NCBI GenBank assembly: GCA_045614925.1
Contig: JAZLDV010000072.1
Coordinates: 1-28,630 of the forward strand
Direction of reading: 5' to 3'
Length of the DNA: 28,630 nt
Origin: JAZLDV01 sp045614925
GTDB taxonomy: Bacteria; Bacillota_I; Bacilli_A; Erysipelotrichales; Coprobacillaceae
Shown here: piece by piece, positions 14,507-22,336 of the stretch
How positions within the stretch are numbered: position 1 is the first letter of the stretch
Layout: each line of letters begins with the position of its first letter
Translations under genes and position numbers: made by a program
The notes under the pieces: model-generated
What the model saw: only the letters and a program-made list of their open reading frames with translations
Told to the model about the DNA's origin: nothing
The model's database searches: none

Positions 14507-16679
14507 GTGCACAAAGTTTTATTGTAATTAAAGTCATATCATCATTTTTTTCTTCATCTGCAATCATACTCATAAACATATGAGCAATGTCTTTAGGATG
14601 TTCATTATCGACAATCATTTTATTTTCTTCTAAAAACTGTTTAAATGATATCTGAAAACCATCAGTAATCATAAATACGATATCATTTTCTTTTAATTGA
14701 TATTTAATAGCAGATATATCTAATGGAGAAACAATTCCTACAGGTAAAGACTGACAGCTTAATTCTATAACTTCATGATTTCTTAATATATATGTTGGAC
14801 ATGCTCCATATTTTATTATTTTTAATAATCCAGTTGTCTGATTAATTTCACTAATATCTAATGTTGTAAACATATCATTTCTATTCTTTATTTTTAATAA
14901 AGCATTAATTGATTGGATTGTATCTTTTAATGATATGCCATTTACAATTAATTGCTTAAATACATCTAATGTTAATAAAGAATCCTGATTTGCTCTTTCT
15001 CCCTGTCCCATTCCATCACTTAATGTAAAATACTGATGTTCATGCATAGAGAATACTTCGTAGCTATCTCCACATAATTTTTTATCTTTAGAACATTGTG
15101 TTATTCCATATTGAGTCGAGTATCTTGTTTTATGTGATAAAACAAGATATGTATATCCTAGTTTTTTCATTGGAGTTTTTAATGTTTCTATATCTAATGT
15201 CTCATTTATATATGTTTCAAGTATTGGGATGAAATCATTAATGATTTCATCTTTTGTAATTTGCTGTAATCCTATTTCTATATAATAGACTGACTGTGAT
15301 TCATAATATTTTTTTAAATGTGTAATATTAAACTGATGTCCAATCATATGATGATATATATGCTTTTCTTCAATGTTTCCTTGTGATAGTTTTGATGAAA
15401 ATTGATGAAATACATCATTAAGAATAGAGAACTGATTATAGATTTCTTTTTTCATCGTCTGATATTCTAATTGGACTCTTTGTATTTTCTTATAATCATT
15501 TTTATATTTTTTGACTATATCTTTATATTGTTTTGCTTTTAAGCAGTATTCATTAATAAATTTATGATCTGTTTCATCATAAGATTCTTTTAATCCTTTA
15601 TTCATTAATTTAATTAATCTGTTAGGTCCATATTTCTTATTAAAACATGTATCTTCACTTGAACAGTGCTGACACATATCTTCATATATATAACCTATAT
15701 ATTCTAATGAATGATTATGTGGAGGAACCTGATTAAATAAATTTGTTATTTGTTCAAAAAGACGACAGAAAGAATCCACCTGTTTAGATAATTGCTGTTT
15801 TAGCGTTATATCATTATTTATAGATAAAGGTTTATATTTATAAATAGGAATTGCTAAAAATAACAAAGCACTTACTGTTACTATCACTCCATAATAATCA
15901 TATGTAAAATCAGTTATAAAAGGAATCATAATATGTGCTATGACATATAATGAAACGACTGTAACTTTATGTTTGACTTTAATCATAAAAAAGAATGCTA
16001 AAGGCAAAAGCATACACAATATATCTTTTTGATAAGTCATTGATTCTAATAATATGTATAAAGAGATATAAAAAATACCAGGTAATATATCCTCAATACA
16101 TTCATAATAAATATAAACAAGTAATATAATTCTCATCATTATCTGCATCATCATTGATGAATATGGCATAATGCTAAGAGTGCATACTAATAATAGAACT
16201 CCTAAAGACTTTAATCTTTCATGTGTTAATAACTCTGAATTTCCATGTATAAATAATGGAACTAATCTTAAATATATATACATATTTATAAATGTTAATA
16301 CTACAAATAGAAGTGTACTATAAATATCTATTTGCATATAAGCATAGTTAATACCTGCAATTAACGTCAGCATATAAGGAACATATTGGGAATTCATTGA
16401 TTTAAACAACATGCTAAAGTGTAATACTAAAAAACATAGTGCACATACAATTAGATTAATGGGATCTAATGTCACTAACGTACTTATTGCTAATCCTATA
16501 AAAAAGCCACCTACAGAGTAATAACCACACATAAAACTTAAATAAAAAAAGGGTAAAACAAAGACTAGAGAAATCTCTTTAATATTAATCAATCCTGTTA
16601 AAAAAGAGATAACTGTAATAAAGCCAACCATTTGTAATTTCATTTTTATACTTTTACTTTGATTTAGTATCAAATCCAT
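14502..16679 (-). CDS. spoIIE: Stage II sporulation protein E (membrane-bound PP2C-type phosphatase)
   Basis: SpoIIE dephosphorylates the anti-anti-sigma factor SpoIIAA in the forespore, releasing sigma-F, and takes part in polar septation. This 725-residue protein starts with about ten membrane segments (residues 15-285). A central cytoplasmic region contains the conserved cysteine cluster CQHCSSEDTC near 330, then a coiled region. The C-terminal phosphatase domain (about 515-725) has CGDSYEVF, LSDGMGQG near 550-558, and FMITDG and DDMTLI near the end, carrying the metal-binding Asp residues. It is somewhat shorter than Bacillus SpoIIE (about 827). AGGAGGTGA lies at ideal distance before ATG 16679. 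Upstream is a promoter with a Spo0A-box-like site, and a terminator separates it from tilS. Confidence 0.95.
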   Translation of the reverse strand: MDLILNQSKSIKMKLQMVGFITVISFLTGLINIKEISLVFVLPFFYLSFMCGYYSVGGFFIGLAISTLVTLDPINLIVCALCFLVLHFSMLFKSMNSQYVPYMLTLIAGINYAYMQIDIYSTLLFVVLTFINMYIYLRLVPLFIHGNSELLTHERLKSLGVLLLVCTLSIMPYSSMMMQIMMRIILLVYIYYECIEDILPGIFYISLYILLESMTYQKDILCMLLPLAFFFMIKVKHKVTVVSLYVIAHIMIPFITDFTYDYYGVIVTVSALLFLAIPIYKYKPLSINNDITLKQQLSKQVDSFCRLFEQITNLFNQVPPHNHSLEYIGYIYEDMCQHCSSEDTCFNKKYGPNRLIKLMNKGLKESYDETDHKFINEYCLKAKQYKDIVKKYKNDYKKIQRVQLEYQTMKKEIYNQFSILNDVFHQFSSKLSQGNIEEKHIYHHMIGHQFNITHLKKYYESQSVYYIEIGLQQITKDEIINDFIPILETYINETLDIETLKTPMKKLGYTYLVLSHKTRYSTQYGITQCSKDKKLCGDSYEVFSMHEHQYFTLSDGMGQGERANQDSLLTLDVFKQLIVNGISLKDTIQSINALLKIKNRNDMFTTLDISEINQTTGLLKIIKYGACPTYILRNHEVIELSCQSLPVGIVSPLDISAIKYQLKENDIVFMITDGFQISFKQFLEENKMIVDNEHPKDIAHMFMSMIADEEKNDDMTLITIKLCAQ

Positions 16680-16696
16680 AATATCACCTCCTAATC

Positions 16697-16731
16697 ATTA
16701 TAAAGAGATGATAATAATTAATTTGTCATAA
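16697..16731 (-). promoter_or_regulatory. spoIIE promoter with 21-bp spacer and a Spo0A-box-like site
   Basis: On the minus strand ATGACA (16724-16729) and a perfect TATAAT (16697-16702) are separated by 21 bp. The plus-strand TTTGTCATAA (16722-16731), matching the 0A-box consensus TTTGTCRAAA at 9 of 10 places, overlays the -35 box. With normal 17-bp spacing the -35 would be CAAATT, a poor match. Long spacing plus 0A boxes is what I recall for Spo0A-activated spoIIE and spoIIG in Bacillus. Confidence 0.6.
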
Positions 16732-16759
16732 AAAAAAGATAGATTAAAATAATCTATCT
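16730..16759 (-). terminator. Terminator of the polysaccharide deacetylase gene
   Basis: AGATAGATTA and its exact complement (16737-16746, 16750-16759), 10 bp with a 3-nt loop, followed by about eight T on the minus strand. The stop codon at 16758-16760 overlaps the stem. It isolates the prfA-to-deacetylase cluster from spoIIE. Confidence 0.88.
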
Positions 16760-17624
16760 AATTCACCATTGTACTTTTATTTGTAAGAGGTAAAATCATA
16801 TAATCATGTTCTATTAAATATTCTATTATTTTAGGTAAATCTTCTATCGTTTTTTCACTATAATCATGCATTAAGATTAATGCTATATCTTGTGATTCAA
16901 TTTGAGATAAGAAATATTCATACGGTCTTCCTACTTCCATAGCTGCAGAAGATCCATCTCCTACATCCACATTCCATTGAACATATTTATAATCTTCTTT
17001 TAATGCATTAACAATTGGTTCTTTTAAATTTCCTGCAGTGGCTGCACCACCTGGAAATCTATATAATGTTGGCTGATAATTAAATTCATCATTTAACCAT
17101 TTTTCTAATGTTCTAATATTGTTTACAAATTTAGATGTTGATGAATAAATACCTGATGCTGATAAATCATGTGTTGCGGTATGATTTCCAATTGTATGTC
17201 CTTCTGCTAATATTTTTTTATAGATTTCTTTTCTGTCAGGTTTCATTAATGTAAAAAATGTTGCTTTTACATTATATTGTTTTAAAACTTTTAAAAATTC
17301 ATGTGTTAATTCATATGGACCATCATCAATTGTAATATAAGCAATCTTCTTATTACTTTTATTATCTTTTATGTCTTGTTCTAATTTTACAATATCATTG
17401 TAGTAAGTTTCTTTTTGCTCATTAATTTTTTCTTCTATATTTGAAACATCACTTATTTTTTGTTTATAGTCTTTTATTTCTTCTTCTAATTTTGAAATAT
17501 ATGTTAAGTTTTGATCAGACAATGAATTTTGCTGAAATACATAAAATACCATCACTCCACAAACTAAACTTAAGCATACTAAAAGTATATTTATTAGTGA
17601 AGCTGATTTGTTTTTTCTATCCAT
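16758..17624 (-). CDS. Membrane-anchored polysaccharide deacetylase (NodB domain)
   Basis: The protein removes acetyl groups from an N-acetylated polysaccharide, such as peptidoglycan or another wall glycan, outside the membrane. Residues 9-30 form a signal anchor and 40-88 a coiled coil. The NodB domain (about 93-280) has all five motifs: TIDDGP (Asp100/101), HTATH (His148, His152), RFPGG (189-193), W217-x-x-Asp220, and LMHD (His253). It thus has an intact metal site and catalytic residues. ATG 17624 lies inside the end of the upstream anchored coiled-coil gene (31-nt overlap), with GAGG about 10 nt upstream, implying coupling. Both proteins share the anchor-plus-coiled-coil layout and may pair with each other. 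It is followed by a strong terminator. Confidence 0.92.
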   Translation of the reverse strand: MDRKNKSASLINILLVCLSLVCGVMVFYVFQQNSLSDQNLTYISKLEEEIKDYKQKISDVSNIEEKINEQKETYYNDIVKLEQDIKDNKSNKKIAYITIDDGPYELTHEFLKVLKQYNVKATFFTLMKPDRKEIYKKILAEGHTIGNHTATHDLSASGIYSSTSKFVNNIRTLEKWLNDEFNYQPTLYRFPGGAATAGNLKEPIVNALKEDYKYVQWNVDVGDGSSAAMEVGRPYEYFLSQIESQDIALILMHDYSEKTIEDLPKIIEYLIEHDYMILPLTNKSTMVN

Positions 17625-17827
17625 TCCTGTAATTCCTCAACCTTGTCTTTATATTTTTCTTCTTCCTGTTTTAATTCTTCTTTTAATTGCTGTATTTCTT
17701 TTTCCATGTTTTCAATCTGTTTATTTTGTTCTTCAATTTTGTTATTTCCATCATTAAAAACAAATATAACACCTGCTAAACATAAAACAATAACTGCAAA
17801 TAGTGTTATTTTTACATTTTTACTCAT
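17594..17827 (-). CDS. Small membrane-anchored coiled-coil protein
   Basis: This 77-residue protein has a single N-terminal membrane segment (about 7-24) followed by a highly charged Glu/Lys/Gln-rich coiled coil to the end (about 28-75). Its topology is probably with the coil outside, though the Lys-rich N-terminus also fits other insertions. AGGAGG 6 nt before ATG 17827 supports translation. Its 3' end overlaps the polysaccharide deacetylase start by 31 nt. The deacetylase has the same anchor-plus-coil arrangement, so a shared complex is a reasonable inference. I recognise no named family; superficially it resembles FtsL/DivIC-like bitopic coiled-coil proteins, but the context does not support that name. 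Confidence 0.75.
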   Translation of the reverse strand: MSKNVKITLFAVIVLCLAGVIFVFNDGNNKIEEQNKQIENMEKEIQQLKEELKQEEEKYKDKVEELQEWIEKTNQLH

Positions 17828-17835
17828 AATATCCT

Positions 17836-17871
17836 CCTAAAAAAAGCTGCAGCAAATCTTGCCACAGCTTT
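17836..17871 (-). terminator. Terminator after the GNAT gene
   Basis: On the minus strand AAAGCTGTGGCAA pairs with TTGCTGCAGCTTT (arms 17859-17871 and 17843-17855, two G-U pairs), followed by about seven T. It overlaps the GNAT stop. The next ribosome binding site starts directly after the T run, so no room remains for a separate promoter behind it. Confidence 0.78.
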
Positions 17872-18364
17872 ACAAATACTTTTCATATCCCTGATCACCA
17901 TAAAATAAAGATTGTTCAAATAACTGAAAATCTAATTTCTTTAATAAATGAATTGATCTAGTATTGTCATTATAAACATAACATACAACTCGTTTAAAAG
18001 ATAAAGATTTCATATAATTCAAAAATTCACTTACTATTTCATAAGCATATCCTTTATTCCAATAACTGCTATCTAGTGTATAACCTAGTGTAAAAGTATG
18101 TCTTGAAACAACCTGTACAAATATATCACCTATGAGTTTATCGTTATTAGATGATACAATAGCTAAATGATAATTAGAATATAATCGATCAAGTCTATCT
18201 ATATTTTTACATTCTCTGATTCTTTTTATTGCATCTTGATAACTATAGTCATCCCATGATTGAAACTCTTTCACTTCATTTTTATTTCTATAATGAGCAA
18301 GATGCATAGCATCATAATCTTCTAATGTTCTTAAATATAATCTTTCACTCTGCAATATTTTCAT
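17870..18364 (-). CDS. GNAT-family N-acetyltransferase
   Basis: This 164-residue protein has the RimJ/RimL-like GNAT layout: an opening SERLYLR-x-L strand, KLIGDIFVQV, the acetyl-CoA-binding segment LGYTLDSSYWNKGYAYEIVSEFLNYM, and YNDNTRSIHLLKKLDFQL near the C-terminus. It transfers an acetyl group from acetyl-CoA to an unknown amine. The acetyl-CoA loop reads W-N-K-G-Y-A, close to the Q/R-x-x-G-x-G/A rule. The start overlaps the prmC stop by 1 nt (TAATG), so translation is coupled. Standing after prfA and prmC, a ribosomal or translation-factor substrate is conceivable but not shown. Confidence 0.88.
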   Translation of the reverse strand: MKILQSERLYLRTLEDYDAMHLAHYRNKNEVKEFQSWDDYSYQDAIKRIRECKNIDRLDRLYSNYHLAIVSSNNDKLIGDIFVQVVSRHTFTLGYTLDSSYWNKGYAYEIVSEFLNYMKSLSFKRVVCYVYNDNTRSIHLLKKLDFQLFEQSLFYGDQGYEKYL

Positions 18365-19218
18365 TATTTTAAATTATAATAGATAAAAAGCATTCTATCT
18401 TTTCCATTAATATCTTTAATAATTTCATATGGGACATTAGGGAAATAATGTTCTACTGCTTCACTCATTTTTTCTCTTTGATCAAATCCCATTTCAAAAG
18501 CTAATAAACATCTATCTTTAATCACATGTTTAGCGCCATCAAATATTTTTCTATAGAAATATAAACCATCATTTCCACCGAATAATGCCACATGTGGTTC
18601 ATTATCTTTTACAACTGCTTCAATTTCCTGATCATTTGGAATATATGGTGGATTAGATACAAATATATCTACTTTAATTTGTCTATCAATTAACGGTTGT
18701 AACATATCACCTTGATAGAAATCAATATTTGCTCCTAATTCTTTTGCATTTAAAGCAGCTACTTCTAAAGCACCTTCACTGATATCTGTTGCTACAACCT
18801 TTAACTTAGGTTCTTCTAATGCTAAAGAAATCGCAATTGCACCAGATCCAGTCCCTACATCACATAAATTAATAGAATCATAATCTTCAAAATAGTCATC
18901 TATTTTATATAAAATATTTTCTACCAATTCTTCAGTTTCATATCTTGGAATAAGAACATTTTCATTAACAATGAAATCTCTTGAAAAGAAACTTTCTTTT
19001 CCTTTGATATATTGAATAGGTTCCCCATTCATATATCTATCCATACCTTCTTTAAATAAAGCTAAAATTGTTTCATCTACTTCTTCATCCATCATCATAT
19101 ATAATTCATGTGGCTCCTTATTTGCAATATGATAAAACAATACTTTCGCTACATTACAGTCTTTTTGACTTTCATCTAACATGTTTTCAGTTTGTCTGAT
19201 TAACTCTCTTACTGTCAT
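18364..19218 (-). CDS. prmC: Release factor glutamine methyltransferase
   Basis: PrmC methylates the glutamine of the GGQ motif of release factors RF1 and RF2, raising their activity. This 284-residue protein has the helical N-terminal substrate-binding domain (1-90, ending in YIKGKESFFSRDFIVNENVLIPRYETE). A Rossmann methyltransferase domain follows with DVGTGSGAIAISLA near residue 122 and the catalytic NPPY motif near 188. It lies directly after prfA, whose product is its substrate, with a 1-nt overlap (TAATG). The GNAT gene follows with another 1-nt overlap. Confidence 0.97.
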   Translation of the reverse strand: MTVRELIRQTENMLDESQKDCNVAKVLFYHIANKEPHELYMMMDEEVDETILALFKEGMDRYMNGEPIQYIKGKESFFSRDFIVNENVLIPRYETEELVENILYKIDDYFEDYDSINLCDVGTGSGAIAISLALEEPKLKVVATDISEGALEVAALNAKELGANIDFYQGDMLQPLIDRQIKVDIFVSNPPYIPNDQEIEAVVKDNEPHVALFGGNDGLYFYRKIFDGAKHVIKDRCLLAFEMGFDQREKMSEAVEHYFPNVPYEIIKDINGKDRMLFIYYNLK

Positions 19219-20291
19219 TATTGTTCTCCTGCAAGTTTAAGTTTTTGATCTTCATGAATTAATGCTTGAAGAATGTCTTCTAATTTTCCTTCCATAATAC
19301 GATCTAACTGTTGAATAGTTAAGTTAATTCTATGGTCAGTTACACGGTTTTGTGGATAGTTGTAAGTTCTGATTTTTTCACTACGATCTCCACTTCCGAT
19401 TTTACTACGTCTTTCACTACCTAATGCTTCTTCTTGTTCACGTAATTTTAATTCATATAATTTTGTACGCATAGCTCTCATAGCTTTATCTCTATTGTCA
19501 TGTTGGCTACGTCCATCTTGTGATGTTGTAACTACACCAGTAGGAATATGTGTGATACGTACTGCTGAGTCAGTTTTATTGATATGTTGTCCCCCAGCTC
19601 CAGAAGCACGGTAAGTATCAATTCTTAAATCACTAGGATTGATTTCTACGTCTACTTCTTCTGCTTCAGGCATAACTAATACTGTTGCTGTTGAAGTATG
19701 AACACGACCTTGTGTTTCAGTTTTAGGAACACGTTGTACACGGTGTGATCCAGATTCAAATTTTAATTTTGAATAAACACCTTCACCTTTAATCATAAAT
19801 GAGATTAAAGAATATCCTCCAGCTTCAGATTCTTGAGCATCCATGATTTCAATTTTCCATCCTTGTGATTCTGCATATTTAATATACATTCTATATAAAT
19901 CACCAGCAAAGATATTTCCTTCATCTCCACCTGCTGCTCCACGTACTTCTACGATAACATTTTTATTGTCGTTAGGATCTTTTGGAATTAATTCTAAGTG
20001 TAATTGTTCTTCTACAAGAGGTTTCTTTTCTTCTAATTCACTTAATTCTAATTCTGCCATTTCAACAATTTCAGGATCATCTTCTTTTAATAATTCTTTT
20101 GCTTCTTCAATACCATTTACAATGCTTAAGTATTCTTGATATAATTGATAAGCTTTTTCTAAAGATGCTTGTTCTTTAGATGCTTCAGTCATTCTTTTAA
20201 TATCTGTTGCGATACTAGGATCCATTAAAATTTCATTTAACTCTTCATATCTTCTCGCAATAGTTTCTAATCTTTCTAACATATTGTTCAT
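19218..20291 (-). CDS. prfA: Peptide chain release factor 1
   Basis: RF1 reads UAA and UAG stop codons and triggers peptide release on the ribosome. The protein has the GGQ motif in ASGAGGQHINKTDSAVRITH near residue 234 and the helical domain 1. The decoding loop lies in the preceding domain, in the region ESGSHRVQRVPKTETQGRVHTSTATV. The length from ATG 20291 is 357, normal for RF1; the frame is open 14 codons further, but GGAGG 8 nt before this ATG decides the start. It heads the prfA-prmC-GNAT group under its own promoter, and its GGQ glutamine is the substrate of the next gene's product. Confidence 0.97.
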   Translation of the reverse strand: MNNMLERLETIARRYEELNEILMDPSIATDIKRMTEASKEQASLEKAYQLYQEYLSIVNGIEEAKELLKEDDPEIVEMAELELSELEEKKPLVEEQLHLELIPKDPNDNKNVIVEVRGAAGGDEGNIFAGDLYRMYIKYAESQGWKIEIMDAQESEAGGYSLISFMIKGEGVYSKLKFESGSHRVQRVPKTETQGRVHTSTATVLVMPEAEEVDVEINPSDLRIDTYRASGAGGQHINKTDSAVRITHIPTGVVTTSQDGRSQHDNRDKAMRAMRTKLYELKLREQEEALGSERRSKIGSGDRSEKIRTYNYPQNRVTDHRINLTIQQLDRIMEGKLEDILQALIHEDQKLKLAGEQ

Positions 20292-20315
20292 ATCTATAAC
20301 CTCCAAACCGTTTCC

Positions 20316-20344
20316 ATTATAATATAAACTCATAAAATAATCAA
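20316..20344 (-). promoter_or_regulatory. Sigma-A promoter of prfA
   Basis: TTGATT (20339-20344), a 17-bp spacer and TATAAT (20316-20321) on the minus strand, about 25 nt upstream of prfA. It is divergent from the HAD gene promoter, whose -35 lies about 30 bp further right. Confidence 0.7.
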
Positions 20345-20375
20345 AATAATATTGATATATTCTTATGTTTTTTCA

Positions 20376-20403
20376 TTGACATTTCTATGTTGTAACCTAT
20401 ACT
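20376..20403 (+). promoter_or_regulatory. Sigma-A promoter of the HAD hydrolase gene
   Basis: A perfect TTGACA (20376-20381), a 16-bp spacer and TATACT (20398-20403), ending 20 nt before the start codon. The leader would be very short and contain GGAGGG. Confidence 0.72.
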
Positions 20404-20423
20404 TTTTATCATGGAGGGATTTT

Positions 20424-21080
20424 ATGATTAAAGCTATTATTTTTGATATGGATGGTCTGATGATTGATAGTGAAGTTGAGACTTTTAAAGGATATAAGAA
20501 AATTCTTGAATCTTATGGGTATGAATTAAGTTTAGATTTTTTCAAGACTTTACTTGGTAATAATATGTTAAGTGTAAAAAGTAAATTTCTTGATTATTAT
20601 GGTTATGATCTTCCCATCGATACAATTGTAAAACAGTTACATGACTATCTTCATGATACTTTTGATACTTATGGTGTTCCTTTGAAAAAAGGATTATTAG
20701 AACTATTATATTATTTAAAAGAAAATGGATATATGACTATTGTTGCAACTGGTTCTTCAAAAAATCGTGTGAAACATATTTTAGAAAAAGCCAATATTTC
20801 TCATTTATTTGATGATTGTATATGTGGGGATGAAGTAAGTAAAGGAAAGCCTGATCCTGAAACATTTATTAAGGGTTGTCATAAACTGAATGTCAATTAT
20901 GATGAAGTTATTGTATTAGAAGATAGTGAGGCTGGTATTTTAGCTGCATATAATGGGAATATGAAAGTTATCTGCATTCCTGATATGAAAGAACATAGTG
21001 ATGATATATATCGCTTATGTGAAGCTGTATATCCTTCATTAGATTATGTTATTGAATATTTAAAAAAAAGAGATAACTAA
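20424..21080 (+). CDS. HAD-superfamily hydrolase, beta-phosphoglucomutase-like subfamily
   Basis: This 218-residue phosphatase or phosphomutase has the four HAD motifs: the nucleophile in IIFDMDGLMIDSE (Asp8 and Asp10), Ser/Thr in VATGSS, the Lys in KGKPDPETF, and the acidic VLEDSEAGILAA. An alpha-helical cap (about 17-85) places it in subfamily IA with PGMB-like phosphatases such as YcsE/YvdM-type or broad sugar-phosphate phosphatases. The substrate is not predictable. ATG 20424 is chosen because GGAGGG is 6 nt upstream; the longer frame would start before the promoter's -10 box. It is monocistronic and convergent with the DegV gene, the two stop codons being 2 nt apart. Confidence 0.93.
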   Translation: MIKAIIFDMDGLMIDSEVETFKGYKKILESYGYELSLDFFKTLLGNNMLSVKSKFLDYYGYDLPIDTIVKQLHDYLHDTFDTYGVPLKKGLLELLYYLKENGYMTIVATGSSKNRVKHILEKANISHLFDDCICGDEVSKGKPDPETFIKGCHKLNVNYDEVIVLEDSEAGILAAYNGNMKVICIPDMKEHSDDIYRLCEAVYPSLDYVIEYLKKRDN

Positions 21081-21091
21081 TGTTATCTCTT
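21062..21091 (-). terminator. Terminator shared by the DegV and HAD genes
   Basis: AAGAGATAAC and its complement (21068-21077, 21082-21091), 10 bp with a 4-nt loop. Eight T follow on the minus strand, a strong terminator for the DegV gene; on the plus strand the tail is weak. Both stop codons lie within the hairpin. Confidence 0.82.
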
Positions 21092-21916
21092 AATGCATTG
21101 TAATGCGACGCATCCAGGTCCACCTTGTGTAATAAAGGCAGGTGATAAGTCTAAGATTTCAATATGAACACCTTCAATGGCTTCTTTTACTTGTTCAGCT
21201 GCTTTTTGTGCTTTTTCTAATGCTCCTGCATGTGTAATATAAATATTATAGTCTGCATTAACTCCTCTTTCTAAAAAATCACTGATACAGTCTTTGACAG
21301 CACCTTTCATTGTTTTTTTCATCGCATGTTTTTCTAATCTTTTTCCATCTTCTGTTTGAGTCATAACAGGGACAATTTTTAACATTCCACCAATTGTTGC
21401 TGCTAAAGGAGTTAAACGTCCTCCTCTTTTTAAGAAATCAAAGTCTGATGGAATTAAGAATGATTTTCCTGTTTTCATTGTTTCAATTAATTCTGCTTTT
21501 ACTTCTTCTAAAGTTTTTCCTGCTTCTTTTAAAGCTACTGCTTTTTCTACTAAATATCTTTGTGGTCCACATAAAGTCATACTATTAATAATATGAATAT
21601 TTTCATTATTCTCAACACTTTCTTTTGCTCCCACAGTACTTTGATATGTTCCTGATAATCCATCAGCCATATTAATAACTAAAATTTCTTCATCTTTATA
21701 TGTTTCAAATAATTCCATCGTTGCTCCTACAGATGGTTGTGAAGACATTGGGACATTCCCTTCTTTAACTAATGCTAAAAAATCTGCACTAAAAATATCT
21801 ACATATTCTTTATAAGTTTTACCTTTTACTGTTACATTTAAAGGTAATACATCAAAACCTAATTTTTTTCCTTCTTCTGGTGAATACATTGCACCTGTAT
21901 CTGTTACAATTCTCAT
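21083..21916 (-). CDS. DegV-family fatty-acid-binding protein (FakB-like)
   Basis: DegV proteins bind a single fatty acid; the FakB members present it to the kinase FakA for phosphorylation and use in phospholipid synthesis. The protein (277 residues from ATG 21916) has the opening RIVTDTGA, the PMSSQPSVGATMELFE segment with the fatty-acid carboxylate-contacting Ser/Thr, ADGLSGTYQS, and FLKRGGRL with IGGMLKIVPV in the second domain. The C-terminal HAGALEKA and FITQGGPGCVAL complete the family pattern. ATG 21916 follows AGGAG by 5-6 nt. No fakA is in the window, so its partner must be elsewhere. Upstream there is a TTGACA at 21970-21975 and a TATAAT at 21936-21941, but they are 28 bp apart and cannot form one promoter. 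Confidence 0.93.
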   Translation of the reverse strand: MRIVTDTGAMYSPEEGKKLGFDVLPLNVTVKGKTYKEYVDIFSADFLALVKEGNVPMSSQPSVGATMELFETYKDEEILVINMADGLSGTYQSTVGAKESVENNENIHIINSMTLCGPQRYLVEKAVALKEAGKTLEEVKAELIETMKTGKSFLIPSDFDFLKRGGRLTPLAATIGGMLKIVPVMTQTEDGKRLEKHAMKKTMKGAVKDCISDFLERGVNADYNIYITHAGALEKAQKAAEQVKEAIEGVHIEILDLSPAFITQGGPGCVALQCIKR

Positions 21917-22003
21917 ATACTCTCTCCTCACATTTATTATACTTTTAGGGTATCAAATTATATAAATTATGTCAACATTTGTAAAATTATACATATTTTA
22001 AAC

Positions 22004-22032
22004 TTGAAAATATGATAAAATACCCCTATAAC
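22004..22032 (+). promoter_or_regulatory. Sigma-A promoter of the DUF4298 gene
   Basis: TTGAAA (22004-22009), a 17-bp spacer and TATAAC (22027-22032), 18 nt before the start codon. The leader would consist of little more than TTTTTTTGGAGG. Confidence 0.6.
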
Positions 22033-22050
22033 AATTTTTTTGGAGGATTT

Positions 22051-22320
22051 ATGAAAAAACGTATTGAACATATAATACTTATGGAAAGTTATTTGAATAA
22101 GTGTTATGCATTATTGTATAAGGAAAATAAAAGTGATATGGAAATATCTATGTTTGATTATATGATTCATGCATTATCATCTTACTACGCTTCTAAACAA
22201 TGGATTAAAGATTATGATGATTATGATAAAGGAATTATTGATAAAAATATTAGATGTGGTGTTTTATCACAAGATGCAATTTATAATTTATTAGAAGAAT
22301 ATAATGAAAAAGAAGACTAG
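22051..22320 (+). CDS. DUF4298 family protein
   Basis: This 89-residue soluble protein matches the small DUF4298 family as I know it. It begins with KKRIEHIILMESYLN, has a central ALSSYYASKQWIKDYDDYDKG and ends with CGVLSQDAIYNLLEEYNE. The function of the family is unknown. No catalytic motif stands out; it is mostly helical and acidic. ATG 22051 is chosen because GGAGG lies 4-5 nt upstream; the longer frame would start upstream of the -10 box. It is a single gene, divergent from the DegV gene and convergent with parB; the two stop codons share one hairpin. Confidence 0.8.
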   Translation: MKKRIEHIILMESYLNKCYALLYKENKSDMEISMFDYMIHALSSYYASKQWIKDYDDYDKGIIDKNIRCGVLSQDAIYNLLEEYNEKED

Positions 22321-22336
22321 TTATACTAGTCTTCTT
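22310..22336 (+). terminator. Shared hairpin terminator between DUF4298 and parB
   Basis: A perfect 11-bp stem (22310-22320 with 22326-22336, AAGAAGACTAG) with loop TTATA. The TAG of DUF4298 and the TAG of parB are the two inner ends of the stem, so both stop codons are part of one palindrome. The T tails are weak on the plus strand and moderate on the minus strand. Confidence 0.7.

Noticed and set aside
14441..14512. Longer start of tilS overlapping spoIIE
   Set aside because: The extra 24 codons cover the spoIIE terminator and tilS promoter, and TilS homologues start close to the PP-loop.
20352..20423. N-terminal extension of the HAD hydrolase by 24 codons, hydrophobic like a signal peptide
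   Set aside because: The stretch contains the promoter (TTGACA, TATACT) and the ribosome binding site of the true start at 20424; the HAD core begins at the next codons.
21936..21975. DegV promoter made of TTGACA (21970-21975) and TATAAT (21936-21941), or a FabT/FapR-type operator in this stretch
   Set aside because: The hexamers are 28 bp apart, which cannot work together. Only half-sites (AATTTGATA) resembling fatty-acid regulator boxes are present, so no operator is claimed.
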